Assembly: GCA_002746975.1 (NCBI GenBank)
Contig: NVXE01000002.1
Coordinates: 148,084-212,083 of the forward strand
Length of the DNA: 64,000 bases
Source of the DNA: Bacteroidota bacterium
Lineage (GTDB): Bacteria > Bacteroidota > Bacteroidia > Flavobacteriales_D > Sanyastnellaceae
Direction of reading: 5' to 3'
A program made the translations under genes and the position numbers. Of this stretch, positions 25,201 to 33,848 are shown in pieces (the first letter of the stretch is position 1; each line of letters starts with the position of its first letter). The notes beneath the pieces were generated by a model. The model did not search any database. It saw only the letters and a program-made list of their open reading frames with translations, and was not told the DNA's origin.

Positions 25201-25290
25201 GATGCAGAAAATCATAAATTGATAACTCTAAATGTGAGAACTGAGATTCAGCGGGTTGTTATGGAACATTTAAACGCACCTATCAGATGA
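22255..25290 (+). CDS. Lipoprotein fusion of GH3 beta-N-acetylglucosaminidase (NagZ-like) and class C beta-lactamase-type domain
   Basis: 1011 residues. Lipobox LAGC at about residue 23. The N-terminal GH3 domain (about 50-400) has KHFPGHGDSDSDSHKTLP, the NagZ motif with catalytic Asp/His, and the SFGE.. / FTDALSMKG segments. Residues about 400-600 are a C-terminal GH3-like module. The serine hydrolase domain has SITK (SxxK) and YSDLGYYLI (YxN-like) and a late HSGFTG. This architecture is known in Bacteroidota. Likely role: trimming peptidoglycan or muropeptides in the periplasm. Coupled (ATGA) to cmk and bshA. Confidence 0.85.
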   Translation: MTSKPLFREILSIFTFSLALAGCAQQENSSLNEHLLGIDKVEEPEFLSIRTEWVDSILDTLTMEEQVAQLLMVPVYSRSDTSGWSEAESWVRDLGLGGVICMQGGPENQRNRITRLQDLSAIPLMVASDAEWGLGMRLDSTRSFPRALTLGATGDADLVRRFGRAVGISLRNTGITVNFAPVVDVNSNSINPVIGSRSFGENVQLVGELGLAYSRGLQDVNVLATAKHFPGHGDSDSDSHKTLPRISGDRARLDSVELAPFRVLIDGGVGAIMVAHLDVPALDSTDSQPSTLSPAIVDTLLRQELGFRGLAFTDALSMKGFADFAGDRPRARDALLAGNDILLFPGDPIEVISEIIESLKNGSIDSSLVTEKCRRVLMAKVWTKADEELPPYGTPWDAAEAEDVHREILQASLTLLTNKNEVIPMLEAEGKIAVINIANKTASSSKFTEHLSKTLGRSFKVSSFTVGKDGSGWGRTEVQLACEDADLVLVNFLETSNRPSKNYGVFRNALDECSTRILKSKADSLNGTKWIVNLFANPYVIDENWARIIENAEGFVLAYQDDYRTQEAVVDLICGVHGTKGTLPVTPSDSSFKQGCGIIVDNQNSSRLGFNTSACGGAWGPSSKIDSIVEIALDAEAFPGCRVMVAYKGVVMHDGSYGTTDGKVKVTEKTVYDLASITKVAATTLCLMRLEETGNFDLDSPISKYLHELDTLELGTRTFRQILSHQSGLYPWIPFYLETLSDSLDLLSDIPLCDNNICINPNLFICEEFVDTMYLRILEAEIRPAGEYRYSDLGYYLINKMLNETYRTSKAIDSISSSWFYNPMGLYSMGFNPLERPGMMLYDIAPTEQDDIFRKCTVQGHVHDPGAALLGGVCGHAGLFSDANDLARLGQMLLNNGTYLGIDFLDPEKSTLESWTARAYPEEDSNRRGIGFDKPALELDSGPTCDRASASSFGHSGFTGTLLWVDPDYDLVYVFLSNRTYPDAENHKLITLNVRTEIQRVVMEHLNAPIR

Positions 25291-26411
25291 AAATAGGAAT
25301 GGTTTGCTATCCAACGTTCGGAGGTAGCGGAGTCGTAGCTACTGAACTTGGAAAAGCTCTTGCAGCACAAGGTCATGAAGTCCACTTTATCACTTATAGC
25401 ACTCCTGTACGACTAGGTAGTTTTAGACCAAATATTTTCTATCACGAAGTAAGAGTTTCTGATTATCCTTTATTTGATTACCCTCCTTATGAACTTGTTT
25501 TGGCAAGTAAAATGGTTGAGGTTGCAAAAGACAACAACCTCGATTTAATACATGTGCATTATGCCATACCTCATGCAAGTGCTGCGGTAACGGCACAGAA
25601 CATTTTGGCAGAAGAGGGGATTAAACTACCTATAATTACTACTCTTCACGGGACTGATATCACGCTACTAGGCAAAGACCCGTCTTTCGAACCGGTTATT
25701 ACTTACGCAATAAATTCAAGTGATGCCGTAACTGCAGTTTCTGAAAATCTGAAATCTGAGACAAATAAGCTATTCGGTGTCATTCAGGAAATAGATGTTA
25801 TTCCTAATTTCTTTTGTCCTAGCCATTATAAACTAGCACCAAACGAAGAGTTTAGAAAGAAAATATCCCCTGAAGGTCAACCTATTATTACTCATATTTC
25901 TAATTTTCGACCGGTTAAACGTATTCTAGACGTAGTAGAAACATTCTTTTTGATTACAAAAGAATTAGATGTGAGACTTCTCCTTGTGGGAGATGGGCCG
26001 GAAAGAAGTGCTGCAGAAATGAAATGCCGAGAACTCGGAATTGACGATAAGGTAGTAATTCTGGGAAAAGTGAAGAACCCTATTGAACCTTTACTAGTTA
26101 GTGACCTTTTCTTATTACCATCAGAATCTGAGAGTTTTGGACTGGCGGCCTTAGAAGCTATGGCTTCTGGTGTTCCAGTTATATCTTCAAATACTGGCGG
26201 ATTACCAGAGCTTAATAAGCAAGGTGTCTCGGGATTTATGAGCAATGTTGGAGATGTTGTGGATATGGCAAAAAATGCTGTTACGATTTTAAGAAACCCA
26301 GAAATTTTATCGAAGTTTAAAGCTTCTTCTCTAATGAGAGCTGAGGAATTCAGGATAGATTTGGTATTACCTAAATATTTGGCCTTATACAAAAAGGTCA
26401 GTGCCAAATGA
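25287..26411 (+). CDS. bshA: N-acetyl-alpha-D-glucosaminyl L-malate synthase BshA
   Basis: 374 residues, a GT4 glycosyltransferase that transfers GlcNAc from UDP-GlcNAc to L-malate, the first step of bacillithiol synthesis. The BshA-typical opening is KIGMVCYPTFGGSGVVATELG, with HVHYAIPHA, TTLHGTDITLLG, and the GT4 donor motif SESESFGLAALEAMASG. It overlaps the previous gene by 4 nt and the next by 4 nt. The bshB and bshC genes are not in the window. Confidence 0.92.
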   Translation: MKIGMVCYPTFGGSGVVATELGKALAAQGHEVHFITYSTPVRLGSFRPNIFYHEVRVSDYPLFDYPPYELVLASKMVEVAKDNNLDLIHVHYAIPHASAAVTAQNILAEEGIKLPIITTLHGTDITLLGKDPSFEPVITYAINSSDAVTAVSENLKSETNKLFGVIQEIDVIPNFFCPSHYKLAPNEEFRKKISPEGQPIITHISNFRPVKRILDVVETFFLITKELDVRLLLVGDGPERSAAEMKCRELGIDDKVVILGKVKNPIEPLLVSDLFLLPSESESFGLAALEAMASGVPVISSNTGGLPELNKQGVSGFMSNVGDVVDMAKNAVTILRNPEILSKFKASSLMRAEEFRIDLVLPKYLALYKKVSAK

Positions 26412-26977
26412 ATTATAAAAAGCCTAAATTTAAGTCTATTGGAAAGCGAATTTCAATTGCAGACCACGGAAGTGCTACGACAATAGTTATTGCTTCAACG
26501 ATTACAAATGCTCAGCGACTATCTCTTGAAATGTGGTTCGGAGGATGGACTGGATTGGGGACATTATTTGCGTACGGTGCATTCACTGAAGGAGGAGATG
26601 AAAGGATCTTTTACATTGGGGGAATGGTGTTTTGGGCTTTCTTTTGGGTAAGAATAGCAAAGGTTGTTGCATGGCGTAGAATAGGTAAAGAAATTATATC
26701 CATAAGTAAAGATGGTATGATGGTTAAAAATGCATTTAACAAAAGAGGAAAAGAGTGGGTATATAAACTAAGTAAAATGGGAAAGGTCAATTATCACGTT
26801 TCAGACGAGACTTCATTTATGAAGCAACTTGACAATAGTTACTGGATACTTGGTGGTGATTCTTTATATTTCCTTTATGAAGGCAAAACAAAAGTGCTAG
26901 GAAAACAGCTTAATACACAAGATTCTAAGCAGCTAGCTAACGTCATTAATAAGACAATAGCCATTCACAAAGTTTAG
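26408..26977 (+). CDS. Small integral membrane protein of unknown function
   Basis: 189 residues. Two hydrophobic segments (about 47-65 and 73-93) are followed by a soluble C-terminal half rich in beta-type sequence (GKEIISISKDGMMVKNAF, YWILGGDSLYFLYEGKTKVLGKQL). This layout, two helices then a PH-like cytoplasmic domain, is seen in several uncharacterised bacterial proteins. It is coupled to bshA (ATGA), so it is the last gene of the cmk-nagZ-bshA run. I do not recognise a named family. Confidence 0.55.
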   Translation: MNYKKPKFKSIGKRISIADHGSATTIVIASTITNAQRLSLEMWFGGWTGLGTLFAYGAFTEGGDERIFYIGGMVFWAFFWVRIAKVVAWRRIGKEIISISKDGMMVKNAFNKRGKEWVYKLSKMGKVNYHVSDETSFMKQLDNSYWILGGDSLYFLYEGKTKVLGKQLNTQDSKQLANVINKTIAIHKV

Positions 26978-26989
26978 GCCGACATCTAT

Positions 26990-27006
26990 GTAATTTCAGT
27001 AATTAC
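26990..27006. promoter_or_regulatory. Inverted repeat GTAATT-N5-AATTAC before the lipoprotein gene
   Basis: 6-nt arms about 28-44 nt upstream of ATG 27034. It may be an operator or a weak hairpin. AT-rich, so chance is possible. Confidence 0.25.
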
Positions 27007-27033
27007 GTGAGTTTTCAGTGGCATAATTGCCCC

Positions 27034-27765
27034 ATGAAAACAAAAATAATACTAACACCACTCCTTTTAGGACTTATCAGCATTTCGTTTTTTGGGTGTC
27101 ATTGCTCAAAGCAAAATAATACTGATGCATATTCTTTTATTTTCAACCAACCTGATGGTTCAATTCCCACCACTGGATGGGCTATCGTTTATGAGAAACA
27201 CTTAGACCCAAATACTGGATATGCGACATTACGAGTACCTATTTCCGACACTTTGATTTGGGACAGCTCAGAAAATGGAGTTGTGAATTGGTTAGATATT
27301 AGGGAAAATAAAGAGAAGTCTATTTCAATTCATAGCTTCTCTCCAGATGAAGGAACAAATGATAATCTTAGACATGTTTGGGCTGCTTTAGACAGAAGTA
27401 CACCTGAAGTCAAATTAACGTTTCCACAATCTAGAAACTTTAAGGTGGTAATTCGTTCCTCACTCCCACTACCATCACCTGCTAAAGCTTGGGCACTATA
27501 TGTATCCCCAGATGAAAATCCACCTGACTACATAGATGGCTCGAATATAACTACCTCTGAATTTCAATGTTGGGGATTAGTTGAAAATAATCGCTCTGTT
27601 TTGGCTTCCGAAATAGAGTTTACAGAATTCTCGATTTTATTTCTTCATCTATTTAGACTAGGTGATGGTGTTTGGCATAAACACGGACGATTTACAGCTT
27701 CAATAGACAGCAATACAAGCGATTTTTTATTCACATCAAATCATTCTATGTCATGTTGCGATTAG
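27034..27765 (+). CDS. Lipoprotein of unknown function
   Basis: 243 residues from ATG 27034; the GTG at 27007 is rejected because the signal peptide begins at the ATG. Leader KTKIILTPLLLGLISISFFGC with a lipobox cysteine. The mature part is beta-rich with WGLVENNRS and FRLGDGVWHKHG segments and has no known motif. Its 3' end overlaps the start of the large lipase/beta-helix gene by 13 nt, so the two are probably expressed together. Confidence 0.55.
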   Translation: MKTKIILTPLLLGLISISFFGCHCSKQNNTDAYSFIFNQPDGSIPTTGWAIVYEKHLDPNTGYATLRVPISDTLIWDSSENGVVNWLDIRENKEKSISIHSFSPDEGTNDNLRHVWAALDRSTPEVKLTFPQSRNFKVVIRSSLPLPSPAKAWALYVSPDENPPDYIDGSNITTSEFQCWGLVENNRSVLASEIEFTEFSILFLHLFRLGDGVWHKHGRFTASIDSNTSDFLFTSNHSMSCCD

Positions 27766-30700
27766 TAATTATTTCATTGTGCTTCTTTCCATTAATATTA
27801 ACTGCACAAACAACACAAATTGTACATTCTGAACTTGCATTAGCTAGACAAGCTTATCATTCTCAGTGGCAACTTGTCCCACAATATGCACCACCAATAG
27901 CTGATTTATTAGACTCATTACACTGGAGGAATGAATTTTCCGCATTTTGTCCTACTGATGGAGGTGACGCAATTATTATCCGAAACAATGGAAAAGCGTC
28001 TCAGTTATCACCTCCTACTACTCCAAACCATCCATGGGAACCTATCGGTTGGATCTTAAAAGAAGATAGTGTGACATGGGAATCTAAATGCCCAGGCGAT
28101 TCTGTTATTTTCGTTTATAACCCATCATCCTCACGCTCTAGCTGTGGGCCTGAGCCAGATACGCCACCTTGGGGGAGCGCAAGTTCTAATTCTCCTGATG
28201 ATTGGTGGATAGAAACTGTGAGCGAACTAGGGGTGTCAAACGGAAGTGCATACACTCGTCTGGGAATAGATCAATCTTTTGATAAACCTGTAATCATTGT
28301 AGAAGGTTTCGATTTCGGAATCGGTGGTAATATGGAAGAACATAGACACGGTAATTTCGGTTGGGAATCTTTGTTCGCTTGTAATATTGACGTCTTTCCT
28401 GGAACTTTAGAGTATCCAATATTATTAGATAGCCTGTATTCTTTAGGGTATGACCTAGTATTTATTGACTTCGCAGATGGGACTCATACTATTGAAAGGA
28501 AATCTAAATTAGTTCAAAGAGTAATTGAACTTTGTAACTCATATAAAGTCAGCAGTAATTCATTAGTGCTACTTGGTGCAAGCATGGGTGGTGTAGTTGC
28601 AAGACATGCCCTGTGTTCAATGGAGCAATCTGGTATAGAACATTGTACTAGATTATACATCAGCATAGATGCGCCACATAGAGGCGCAAATATATCCCCT
28701 GGTTTAGTCGGATTGATTACTCTGCTTTCTGTCCCATCCTCAGAAGCTGCTATTTTCTATCAAGGTCTGAACTCATCAGCCGCAAAACAATTAGTGATTA
28801 ATTCGCCTAACGGAGCAGCAATACACTCTGCAGCAATGGAAATGCTACAAAATATCGGGATGCCTAAGAAAAGCGTAAACCTTGCAATTGCAAATAGCCA
28901 CCCTGCAGTGAATCTAGAATTAGAAAATGCACCATTACTATATTGGACAGAGTCATGGTGGTGGTTAGGAACAGCTCATCTTTTAGCAAATAGACATCCT
29001 ATTGGAGGGAATTCACTCGCTCTTTCATCCTCATGTGCTCTACCTGTAGATTTCACTCCATTTAATGGGACTCCTATTTGGTATGAAAATGAAACATATA
29101 GTTATTACCCTGAAATAGATTTGGACACTGAACCATCATCATTAGGCAGACACATGGAAGCCCTAGTTTCTGGGATTAACGCATCTGGTTTGTTAGAAAT
29201 TTCTAGTGATGACTATCAACCTTTCTGTGGATTTATTCCAACTTCAAGTGCTCTTAATTGTAACATTCAGGAAGGTGAAAATCCCAGTTTTGATTATATC
29301 AGTCATTCAAATTCTTGGAACTCGCCAGAGGAACATGTCGCGTTATCCTTTCTTCATAGAAAGATGGTTTTAGATCATATAATATTAGGGGATGAAATCG
29401 CACCAAGCGAACTGGGGCAGGAAGCTGACCAAACTTTATTTGAGTACAACAATTTCGAAGGAGTTGTAAAATGGATAGGAAGTACCGACATAAATAGTGG
29501 TGGAACTATTAGAATTGGAGGACAAGGACTTTTTAACGATTCTATTTCAGAAGTTCGCACAATGCTTTGTGATACGAAAATTACAGTTAACGCAGGAGGT
29601 GAACTATTCCTAGGATCACCTTACGAACAGGGCAAAGGGCATCTTCGAATAAGCAATAACTGCGAACTAATAGGAAATGATGGAGGTGTAATAAATATCT
29701 ATAGCGGCAGTCGTATTGTAGTAGAACCTGGTGCTACATTGATTCTGGATAATATGACTTTACACATTTTCTCTGAAGCCACTCTAGAAATTCAAACTGG
29801 AGGTTTTATACATCTACGTAATAATGCCCGTATCTTATTTGAAGGAGTCGAGTCTGAGTTAATCTTAAAAGGGGAAATTCAAGTCGAAGAGGGTTCAAAC
29901 TCTAAAATTTCTAGCGTAAACCAGTCAATATTTAAAATTTCAATTCTCGGAACTACATCAAAAATAAAAATAAAAACCGGGGCTGAATTATTAATTCAAG
30001 GAAATAATACCATCGATTTTGCAGAAAATGCTCACTGTCATTTTAATGGAGATGGTATATTAAAAATTATCGACTCAGAAATACATATGTCTGACAATTC
30101 TATTGCATTGCAAGCTTGTAAATCAAATTTCAAAGACATAAATATCTATGGGACTAGTAGTTCAACTTGGAAAAGCACAAGTAAGCTGAGGGTGGAAGAT
30201 AGTGATTGGGCAAGAGTAATGCTCAATATTGACAGTTCGAACGAAAATAGTGGGATTGCAGGACTTATTTCTATTCATAATAACGTTGATGAGTGTATTT
30301 GGAATTTAGAAAACACTGGGTTCAAGATGATAGACAATGAATTTATATCAGTAATTTTTAAATCAAACCATCATTTAGGTCCTTGCCAATTAATAAACAA
30401 TTTAATTGAGGGAACTTATGGAATATCTGGTGCTTCAGTTACTATTTCAGAAGGAGTAGAGTCTAACGTTAGAATTAGTGAGAATAGGTTTTTAGAAGGC
30501 GTAACAGGACTTAGTATAATTAACTCAAAAGCAACATTAAGCTGCAATCAATTTGAAGGGTGGGATACGGCAATACATTTTAAAGATAAGTCAATCGTTT
30601 ATATGAACCCCCTAAATGGAGGTGGCTATAACCGGTTTAATAGCAATCGAGTTCACTTAGAATTAGATGAATCTTCTATACCATTATTAGATTTAGGTAT

Positions 30701-31064
30701 GAATAACTTTGGATCTAATGGAATGTATTCAATTTCTGGGCATCTCAATTGGGATTGTAATTCAACTTGGACTATTCAAGGTAATTATTGGCTTAATGGT
30801 GATTCATCATATAACTCTGGAAATAATGGAACTACCAATTCATTTCAAGTATCATCAAGTTTATACACTACTAATAATGAGTGTTTAGGTAATGTAATAG
30901 ACATCAACGTAGAATCTCCAAATCCAGTAATCACTATTTGTCCAACCGGTCCCACAACGGAAGATGATGGGAAGAAGAAAATACTAGTGAATTCAATATT
31001 CGACAGCTCGGGACGAATAGTTAACAAGCAAGGGGGTACTGGTATTTATTTAAAGGGACAGTAG
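27753..31064 (+). CDS. Secreted lipase-like hydrolase fused to a beta-helix/repeat domain
   Basis: 1103 residues with a signal peptide (LVIISLCFFPLILTAQ). Residues about 170-420 are alpha/beta-hydrolase-like: IVEGFDFG, then VLLGASMGGVVARHAL with GxSxG nucleophile Ser, then SIDAPHRGANI. From about 600 to 1060 there are repetitive strands with GAELLIQGNNTIDF, GGTIRIGGQ, and SRIVVEPGATLILDN, typical of right-handed parallel beta-helix (pectate-lyase-like) folds. The last 25 residues (FDSSGRIVNKQ..GIYLKGQ) resemble the end of a type A T9SS sorting domain. Probably a cell-surface lipase or esterase; substrate unknown. Confidence 0.6.
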   Translation: MLRLVIISLCFFPLILTAQTTQIVHSELALARQAYHSQWQLVPQYAPPIADLLDSLHWRNEFSAFCPTDGGDAIIIRNNGKASQLSPPTTPNHPWEPIGWILKEDSVTWESKCPGDSVIFVYNPSSSRSSCGPEPDTPPWGSASSNSPDDWWIETVSELGVSNGSAYTRLGIDQSFDKPVIIVEGFDFGIGGNMEEHRHGNFGWESLFACNIDVFPGTLEYPILLDSLYSLGYDLVFIDFADGTHTIERKSKLVQRVIELCNSYKVSSNSLVLLGASMGGVVARHALCSMEQSGIEHCTRLYISIDAPHRGANISPGLVGLITLLSVPSSEAAIFYQGLNSSAAKQLVINSPNGAAIHSAAMEMLQNIGMPKKSVNLAIANSHPAVNLELENAPLLYWTESWWWLGTAHLLANRHPIGGNSLALSSSCALPVDFTPFNGTPIWYENETYSYYPEIDLDTEPSSLGRHMEALVSGINASGLLEISSDDYQPFCGFIPTSSALNCNIQEGENPSFDYISHSNSWNSPEEHVALSFLHRKMVLDHIILGDEIAPSELGQEADQTLFEYNNFEGVVKWIGSTDINSGGTIRIGGQGLFNDSISEVRTMLCDTKITVNAGGELFLGSPYEQGKGHLRISNNCELIGNDGGVINIYSGSRIVVEPGATLILDNMTLHIFSEATLEIQTGGFIHLRNNARILFEGVESELILKGEIQVEEGSNSKISSVNQSIFKISILGTTSKIKIKTGAELLIQGNNTIDFAENAHCHFNGDGILKIIDSEIHMSDNSIALQACKSNFKDINIYGTSSSTWKSTSKLRVEDSDWARVMLNIDSSNENSGIAGLISIHNNVDECIWNLENTGFKMIDNEFISVIFKSNHHLGPCQLINNLIEGTYGISGASVTISEGVESNVRISENRFLEGVTGLSIINSKATLSCNQFEGWDTAIHFKDKSIVYMNPLNGGGYNRFNSNRVHLELDESSIPLLDLGMNNFGSNGMYSISGHLNWDCNSTWTIQGNYWLNGDSSYNSGNNGTTNSFQVSSSLYTTNNECLGNVIDINVESPNPVITICPTGPTTEDDGKKKILVNSIFDSSGRIVNKQGGTGIYLKGQ

Positions 31065-31123
31065 GTTTAAGAAACAGTCGCAATAAAAACAATAAGAATC
31101 AATCTTTGAATATCCTCTAAAAA

Positions 31124-31555
31124 CTACTTCAGGGAAGATAAAAAATCAATCGCAATACTATAGCTACGAATTCCTAACCCTGATATTACACCTTTACATG
31201 CTCCACCTACAATAGAAACATTTCTAAACCCTTCCCTAGAGTGTATGTTTGAAATGTGTACTTCAATTACTGTCGCTTTAATTGATGCAACTGCATCTCT
31301 TATTGCTACAGAAGTATGAGCATATCCACCTGGGTTAAAAACTATCCCGTCACACCTCATCCCGAAATCGTGTATTGCATCAATTAAAGCCCCTTCATCA
31401 TTTGATTGAAAGTCATCAATAACAATGTGTGGGAACTCTTTCTTAATCTGATCAACAAGCTTAGAAAGTGTTAATCGGCCATATATTTCTGGCTCCCTAA
31501 TGCCTAGCATATTTAGATTTGGGCCATTAAGTATCAGTATGTTAGGACGTGACAT
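31124..31555 (-). CDS. aroQ: 3-dehydroquinate dehydratase, type II
   Basis: 143 residues, standard length. It has NGPNLNMLGIREPEIYG (catalytic Tyr in EIYG), FNPGGYAHTSVAIRDA, EVHISNIHSREGFR (substrate histidine and arginine). It dehydrates 3-dehydroquinate to 3-dehydroshikimate in aromatic amino acid synthesis. The usual QSNHEG is QSNDEG here, a His-to-Asp change in the substrate-binding region that may be worth checking. The start is 8 nt downstream of the SLC12-like gene, so they share a transcript. Confidence 0.92.
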   Translation of the reverse strand: MSRPNILILNGPNLNMLGIREPEIYGRLTLSKLVDQIKKEFPHIVIDDFQSNDEGALIDAIHDFGMRCDGIVFNPGGYAHTSVAIRDAVASIKATVIEVHISNIHSREGFRNVSIVGGACKGVISGLGIRSYSIAIDFLSSLK

Positions 31556-31563
31556 GATACGAG

Positions 31564-33804
31564 TTATTGAATGATTTTAGATTCTTTTGCATAAACGAAC
31601 ATAGTCTCACCAAGTCCATCATAAATTTCAAACTCATCACCACTCGCGTTTTCAAAATTAAAACCTAAAACTACCAAATCTGCTCCACCCGAATGGTTAA
31701 GAATCTTCTTAACCTTTGACTCATTATTATTAACCTCAATTAACTCAATATTTTGTTCCGATATTGGAATACGACCTTCTAAAATCTGAGCTCTTAATTC
31801 TATTGCATGTTGATCATCCGCCCCATCATATATGAAAAACACGGAAATACTTGACTTACTCCAGTCAGGGTGACCTTGTAAAATATAAGCTAGTAGAATC
31901 ATTAAACTTGCATTCTCCTTATCTTCAGGTGTAATCCAAAGGTGTATATCATGTCTATTTCCAAATGATCTACCACTACTTCTAAGTAAAATGAAATCTA
32001 AATTTACAGCTTTAAGTATAGCTAGGTTATTAAGTAACTGGTCCCTGTTTTCAAGATGTTCAGGCTCATATTCCATCAAGAACAGGTTATTACCCTTACC
32101 ACTTAAACCAGGTAACTGAACACATTGCGCAATAGCTGAAGTAAATGATGGGCTTATTATTGTATCTAGGTGAACTCTGGTTTGGCCTCCCCTAGCCCAC
32201 TCTACAAGCTCTTTATGGGCAATAACAGATTCTTCGCGAGTTTTCTCATTAAGGAATCCTTTTACAAAATGCATATAAGTTCCAAATCCATATCTATGGG
32301 CTATCCATCTTACCATATCAAACCCCTCTCGCCTTTTAAAACTATCAGGGGATATTGATAAAACAAAAGGTCTCCAGCCCGTTTTCTCTTCAAGCCCATC
32401 ACTATCGTTCATTTGAAGAGCTAGTTGAAGAGAACGTGTGATTTGGAATATTATACCTCTAAACAACCGAACCATCCCGCCTTGATTTACACCTCCTTTT
32501 CTAGCAACCCATGCGTGAATTAAAAACATAACTAAAATACTAGAAATAGCATAAAGCGTATTCATTCCAAACATAAGAGCAAAGCAAAGAACCGCCCCAA
32601 CAAGACTAATAGACCAATGTGTTCTAAATGTGGGTCTATAACTAGGATCGGCGGCCATTTGCTCCAAGAAAGAAACAAGACAAATAGCGCCATAAGTAAC
32701 CATAAAGAACATGGATATTATTTCTGCAACTACATTAATATCTCCGATTGCAACGAACGCAAAACCTATTAAACACGTAGCAATGGAAGCTCTCACAGGT
32801 TCTTGTCTATCACCCTTACCCACACTAAGCCAAGCAGACATTTTATCTGGAAAAACTCCATCTACAGCAAGAGCCTGTAAGGTTCTGGGGGCAATCATAA
32901 CTGATCCTAAAGCTGAACTAATTGCTGCACAAGCAAGACCTATTGCAATCATTGGAGGCCATAAGCTTATTTGTTCCATAAATAACTCATCAGAGGCTAG
33001 ACTCTCAAGAGGTGCAGACCACCACAATTTAAAAGCTACAGCAACATAAACTACTATACCCACAATTGTCGCATAAATAGTTCCTCTAGGAATACTTCTT
33101 CTTGGGTCCTTTAAATCACCACTTAGCCCCAGGCCAGCAGCAATACCTGTGAAAGCAGGGAAAATAAACGTAAAAACTTCAAAAAAGGTAAAACGGTGAA
33201 TTGTTTCTCCAGATTCGGTTATAAATATTTCAGGAATTGTAGCTGTTGGATCAAGAACTGGATTACCAGGGCCTGTACCGAAAAAGAAAAACAAAAGTGC
33301 CATTCCTAATGCAGCTACAACAAAATATAAAGCTTTAACTCCAACGTTTGCTCCTTTCGTTAGCATTAGTAAAGTTAGAAGTGACATCATTAATAAATTA
33401 ACCCATAATGGCTCAATTATTAATCCGTAGTCCGTTTCAACCCAAGCTATAACACTTCTACTTGACACTGTAAAAGCTATGATGTAAAAGGCAACGCTTA
33501 TGGCCTGACTTAAAAACAAAGTAATACCTATCGCACCACCAATATTAAGGCCAAACGACCTGGAAATCATAAAGTAAGCACCTCCTCCCTCAACCTTTTG
33601 ATTAGTCGCTATTTCAGCAACTGCGAGAGCTGCGGGTACTGTGACAAGATGCCCTAATAAGATTATTAGAAGAGTCTGAAATAATCCAATATGAGCAATT
33701 GAATACCCAAATCTTAAAAATAGTATAGCACCTAAAATAGTTGAAATAGCCGTCAGAAAGACTGGCCAAGTTCCCATTGTTTTATGTTGGTCTCCTGCTA
33801 TCAT
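31564..33804 (-). CDS. SLC12/CCC-like cation-chloride cotransporter (APC superfamily)
   Basis: 746 residues: 12 predicted membrane helices (about 1-450) and a cytoplasmic C-terminal region of about 280 residues. Segments such as GTWPVFLTAISTILGAILFLRFGY, KVEGGGAYFMISRSFG and FPAFTGIAAGLGLSGDLKDPRRSIPRGT match the eukaryotic SLC12 signature (NKCC/KCC) and archaeal/bacterial homologues, not ordinary amino acid permeases. The C-terminus has alternating strand/helix pattern typical of SLC12 cytosolic domains. Function: ion cotransport, substrate untested. A TAACTTCG element (33811-33818 complement) lies 6 nt before the ATG. Confidence 0.75.
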   Translation of the reverse strand: MIAGDQHKTMGTWPVFLTAISTILGAILFLRFGYSIAHIGLFQTLLIILLGHLVTVPAALAVAEIATNQKVEGGGAYFMISRSFGLNIGGAIGITLFLSQAISVAFYIIAFTVSSRSVIAWVETDYGLIIEPLWVNLLMMSLLTLLMLTKGANVGVKALYFVVAALGMALLFFFFGTGPGNPVLDPTATIPEIFITESGETIHRFTFFEVFTFIFPAFTGIAAGLGLSGDLKDPRRSIPRGTIYATIVGIVVYVAVAFKLWWSAPLESLASDELFMEQISLWPPMIAIGLACAAISSALGSVMIAPRTLQALAVDGVFPDKMSAWLSVGKGDRQEPVRASIATCLIGFAFVAIGDINVVAEIISMFFMVTYGAICLVSFLEQMAADPSYRPTFRTHWSISLVGAVLCFALMFGMNTLYAISSILVMFLIHAWVARKGGVNQGGMVRLFRGIIFQITRSLQLALQMNDSDGLEEKTGWRPFVLSISPDSFKRREGFDMVRWIAHRYGFGTYMHFVKGFLNEKTREESVIAHKELVEWARGGQTRVHLDTIISPSFTSAIAQCVQLPGLSGKGNNLFLMEYEPEHLENRDQLLNNLAILKAVNLDFILLRSSGRSFGNRHDIHLWITPEDKENASLMILLAYILQGHPDWSKSSISVFFIYDGADDQHAIELRAQILEGRIPISEQNIELIEVNNNESKVKKILNHSGGADLVVLGFNFENASGDEFEIYDGLGETMFVYAKESKIIQ

Positions 33805-33810
33805 ATAGGA

Positions 33811-33818
33811 CGAAGTTA
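33811..33818 (-). promoter_or_regulatory. Near-leaderless -7 element of the SLC12-like gene
   Basis: TAACTTCG on the minus strand, 6 nt before ATG 33804. Confidence 0.5.
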
Positions 33819-33848
33819 CGATTCACAATTTAGTTGAATAAATACTGA

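Noticed and set aside
27007..27033. GTG start for the lipoprotein at 27034
   Set aside because: The signal peptide begins at the ATG; the extra residues (MSFQWHNCP) are not part of a leader.
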